DNA from: Flavobacterium ammoniigenes
GTDB taxonomy: Bacteria; Bacteroidota; Bacteroidia; Flavobacteriales; Flavobacteriaceae
Assembly: GCF_020886055.1 (NCBI RefSeq)
Contig: NZ_AP025184.1
Coordinates: 124,001-188,000, forward strand
Length of the DNA: 64,000 bases
Reading direction: 5' to 3'
The notes under the pieces are model-generated. The model saw nothing but the letters and a program-made list of their open reading frames with translations. It was not told the origin of the DNA and did no database searches. Numbering within the stretch: the first letter of the stretch is position 1; the number at the start of each line of letters is the position of its first letter. The translations under genes and the position numbers were made by a program. This document shows, piece after piece, positions 61,267-64,000 of this stretch.

Positions 61267-61896
61267 ATGATCACAGTATGTGTCGCTGATAATTTCCCCG
61301 TGGTCCACTTTGGAGTAAAATCATACTTTAAAGATCACTCGGACATTTCTATAGTAGCCAATATTGGAAATTTTTCAATGTTGAACGAAATTCTCCAGAC
61401 AAAAGAAGTTGATGTTTTACTGTTAGATCTTCAACTTGAAGGATTGACTAGTATCATTGAAGTAAAACGTCTGTTAAAAGAATTTCCTAAAACCAAAATA
61501 GTGATTTACTCTAATCTTACAGAACAAATTTATGCGCCCAATGCTATTAAAGCTGGAGCTTCTGGTTTTATTCATAAAACTGCAAAATTAGCCGATGTAG
61601 CCGATGCTATAATAAAAGTCCAAGAAGGTACAATAATAATGAACGAAACCATTAAGAAAAACCTGGCGTTGATTGCGAAACAAAACAAAACCGAACGATT
61701 GTATCGCAAATTGTCCAATCGAGAAGTGGAAGTATTACGTTATTTGAGTGATGGCAAAAAAAACCACGAGATTGCCGACATTCTTAAATTAAACGAAAAA
61801 ACAATCAGTACCTACAAATTAAGATTACTGACTAAATTAAATGTAACTAATTTAGTTGACTTGGTAAATAAGGCTAAAACCTTAGAAATAGTGTAG
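61267..61896 (+). CDS. LuxR/NarL-family response regulator, orphan
   Basis: 209 aa. The receiver domain has acidic D8, phospho-acceptor D54 in LLLDLQLEG, and S/K switch residues (VIYSN, GFIHKTAK). The C-terminal HTH is LSNREVEVLRYLSDGKKNHE with KTISTYKLRLL (about 149-190). No histidine kinase is adjacent, so its partner is elsewhere. The start ATG is at 61267, after an AT-rich leader, and the gene ends at a shared terminator with dnaG. Confidence 0.93.
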   Translation: MITVCVADNFPVVHFGVKSYFKDHSDISIVANIGNFSMLNEILQTKEVDVLLLDLQLEGLTSIIEVKRLLKEFPKTKIVIYSNLTEQIYAPNAIKAGASGFIHKTAKLADVADAIIKVQEGTIIMNETIKKNLALIAKQNKTERLYRKLSNREVEVLRYLSDGKKNHEIADILKLNEKTISTYKLRLLTKLNVTNLVDLVNKAKTLEIV

Positions 61897-61920
61897 TCAA
61901 GAATTGAATTATATAAAAAA

Positions 61921-61942
61921 AACGAAAGCCATTGCTTTCGTT
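61921..61942. terminator. Bidirectional terminator between response regulator and dnaG
   Basis: A 9-bp stem AACGAAAGC (61921-61929) with GCTTTCGTT (61934-61942), loop CATT, flanked by a run of A on one side and of T on the other. The genes on either side converge. Confidence 0.85.
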
Positions 61943-61946
61943 TTTT

Positions 61947-63923
61947 TTATATATAAGTGGAACGAATTCTTCCTATAGTTCCCGTTAGATTGACTTTTAG
62001 TTTGTTGTAATCATTAATCAAGACCTTTAATTCTTCTTGATCAGAGTCGGGTTTTTCTACAAACTCACTCATTAAATCCAAAATCAATTTATTGATTAAA
62101 TACTCGCGCATGGAAATAATAATTTCTGAAGTATGTTGACTCACCGTTTCTGATTTCTGTTTGACAAAAATATTTTGGTCATCCCATTTATGAAGCGTTA
62201 GTCGTTCATCTTCCATTAATATATCGGTGACTTCTTGAGCAAATTGATCGGGTAAATGTTTGAGGTAATTTTCGATCCCAAAATCTTCATTTTGCAAATA
62301 ATAATTGATCAAATCATTGAAAATAGCCCTGAACAAAGGATTTGCTAATTCTACCTCGTCTTCTTGCAAACTCAAATAAATGCGTTGATATACTTTGTAT
62401 TCTTTCTTTTCAACCACCTGTTCAATTTCTCCTTCAGCATTGGTTTTCAAAAGAACATCTTCAAACTCTTCCATTTTATTTCCATACAACAATAAAATCT
62501 CAATGATTTTGCGTTCCAAATGGTATAAAATATCAATTTTTTGAGCTTGAACTGGCGCTTCATTTTTAACAACCTCGAAGGCTTTTTGTTCTTGCTTTTG
62601 TTTTTTACCAACTTCTGCAATATCTTTTTGAACGAGTTGTGCCAATGTGCTGACCAAAACTTGCTCCGAAATATCCATAATCCGAGAACATTCCTGAATA
62701 TATATTTCTCGTTGAATTCGATCTGGTATTTTAGAAATACTTTGCACCATTTCCCGAATCAAGTCGGCTTTTTTGATTGGATCGTTTTGCGCATCCTTCA
62801 TCAAAAGCGAGGCTTTGAATTGGATAAAATCCTTAGCATTTGTCTCTAAATAAGCGACTAAATCATCATAAGAAGTTTTCTTGGCAAAACTATCTGGATC
62901 TTCCCCATCAGGAAAAGCACAAACTTTCACGTTCATACCTTCTTCTAGAATCAAATCGATTCCTCGAATAGAAGCGCGAAGTCCAGCAGCATCTCCATCA
63001 AAAAGCACTGTGATATTCTTGGTCAGCCGATTGATTAATCTAATTTGATCCGGTGTCAAAGCTGTTCCAGAAGAAGCTACAACATTTTCTATCCCAGCTT
63101 GATTGAACTGAATAACATCCGTATAACCTTCAACTAAATAACAATTATTTTGTTTGGCAATAGCTTGCTTCGCCTGAAAAATACCATAGAGTACTTTGCT
63201 TTTATGGTAGATTTCACTCTCTGGTGAATTAAGGTATTTGGCCGCTTTTTTATCATTGGTTAATATACGCCCACCAAAACCAAGGATTCTTCCCGACATA
63301 CTTTGTATTGGGAACATCACACGGCCTTTAAAACGATCAAAAGGTCTATCTTCTTTGGGAATTGTTAATCCGGTGCTTTCTAAGAATTCTAATTTGTACC
63401 CTTTTCCCAGCGCTTCTTTGGTAAAGGCATCCCAAGTTTCCGGAGAATATCCTAAAGCAAACTTCGAAATAGTCTCATTTGTAAAACCTCTTTCTTTAAA
63501 ATAGGAAAGCCCAATTGCTTTTCCTTCTTCAGAATGTAAAAGGGTGCTATGGAAATAGTTTTTGGCAAATTCCGAAACTAAATACATACTTTCTTTAATG
63601 TCGGTATTGGCTTTTTCTTCGTCTGTTTGCTCAGTTTCTTCTATTTCAATATTGTATTTTTTGGCTAAATAGCGAATGGCTTCAGGATAAGTAAAATGCT
63701 CGTGTTCCATTAAGAATGCCACCGAGTTTCCTCCTTTTCCAGAACTAAAATCTTTCCAGATTTGTTTCACCGGCGATACCATAAACGAAGGAGAACGCTC
63801 ATCAGAGAAAGGACTAAGCCCTTTATAATTACTACCCGCTCTTTTTAATTGTACAAAATCACCAATAACCTCCTCTACTCGAGCAGTTTCGTAAACGGTA
63901 TCTATGGTAGCTTTTGAAATCAT
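61947..63923 (-). CDS. dnaG: DNA primase DnaG with degenerate zinc-binding domain
   Basis: 658 aa from the start at 63923 (MISKATIDTVYE); a longer start at 63953 adds ten unlike residues and is less likely. The N-terminal CHC2-type domain is recognisable (YKGLSPFSDERSPSF, then FSSGKGGNSVAFLMEHE) but the four zinc ligands are replaced: S37, S40, D58 and S61 stand where C, H, C and C are expected. The TOPRIM/RNAP core is intact (YLVEGYTDVIQF, LFDGDAAG). A helicase-binding helical tail follows (about 440-658). It lays RNA primers for replication and must do so here without the usual zinc site. Confidence 0.95.
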   Translation of the reverse strand: MISKATIDTVYETARVEEVIGDFVQLKRAGSNYKGLSPFSDERSPSFMVSPVKQIWKDFSSGKGGNSVAFLMEHEHFTYPEAIRYLAKKYNIEIEETEQTDEEKANTDIKESMYLVSEFAKNYFHSTLLHSEEGKAIGLSYFKERGFTNETISKFALGYSPETWDAFTKEALGKGYKLEFLESTGLTIPKEDRPFDRFKGRVMFPIQSMSGRILGFGGRILTNDKKAAKYLNSPESEIYHKSKVLYGIFQAKQAIAKQNNCYLVEGYTDVIQFNQAGIENVVASSGTALTPDQIRLINRLTKNITVLFDGDAAGLRASIRGIDLILEEGMNVKVCAFPDGEDPDSFAKKTSYDDLVAYLETNAKDFIQFKASLLMKDAQNDPIKKADLIREMVQSISKIPDRIQREIYIQECSRIMDISEQVLVSTLAQLVQKDIAEVGKKQKQEQKAFEVVKNEAPVQAQKIDILYHLERKIIEILLLYGNKMEEFEDVLLKTNAEGEIEQVVEKKEYKVYQRIYLSLQEDEVELANPLFRAIFNDLINYYLQNEDFGIENYLKHLPDQFAQEVTDILMEDERLTLHKWDDQNIFVKQKSETVSQHTSEIIISMREYLINKLILDLMSEFVEKPDSDQEELKVLINDYNKLKVNLTGTIGRIRSTYI

Positions 63924-64000
63924 AAAATGGGTAGCAAAGTGACAAATATACAAAGTTTCAGCTCGATTTATTCAGATTGTAAAATGAATTTTGGCTGTCT

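Noticed and set aside
63924..63953. Upstream start for dnaG adding ten residues
   Set aside because: The extra residues do not fit the family; the Met at 63923 gives the normal DnaG opening.

Overview
The window looks like a chromosomal segment of a Flavobacterium-like Bacteroidota. It is AT-rich, has TAnnTTTG-type promoter boxes and few Shine-Dalgarno sites. It carries gldB/gldC gliding genes, PorP/SprF and gliding-type C-terminal sorting modules of the type IX secretion system, a LytTR two-component pair, and an mraZ-to-ftsZ division and wall cluster in the usual order.

Layout. 1-2952: an RND efflux operon (tolC-like, adaptor, pump; the pump is cut by the window edge). 3073-3411: three 113-bp tandem repeats, followed by a frameshifted conserved gene. 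4756-19775: a tyrosine recombinase resembling IntI is transcribed away from an attI-like region. A train of one-gene and two-gene cassettes on the + strand follows, each separated by a ~130-bp imperfect palindrome that ends in ACGTTA. I read this as a resident integron. Its cassettes look like phage-defence or conflict genes: SIR2+HerA, an unknown protein, a PD-(D/E)xK nuclease, a caspase-like protease, a multi-pass membrane protein, an SF1 helicase-nuclease, a DUF4238 protein and a HEPN protein. 19939-21914: an IS1-type element and a decayed second copy bracket a small XRE regulator. 21918-35235: a propeller-type sensor kinase and a LytTR regulator, then a three-gene surface locus (2,114-aa repeat adhesin, PorP/SprF, OmpA/TPR protein). 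35236-40704: gene-poor DNA with a structured palindromic element, small hypothetical genes and a large serine recombinase whose ORF runs into a tRNA-Arg gene. 40798-57107: yqeY, then ftsZ, ftsA, ftsQ, murC, murG, ftsW, murD, mraY, murE, ftsI, ftsL, rsmH and mraZ on the minus strand. 57412-63923: alpha/beta hydrolase, engB, gldC, gldB, nadE, a LuxR-type response regulator and dnaG.

How the parts relate. The core genes (division, NAD synthesis, primase, gliding) are compact and ordinary, except that the primase lacks all four zinc ligands. The accessory interest lies in the integron. Five clear attC-like sites lie nearest the integrase and three degraded ones lie far from it. Start codons sit 13-59 nt from each crossover. 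The cargo is almost entirely defence-like. All functional statements rest on motif reading; no database search was possible.
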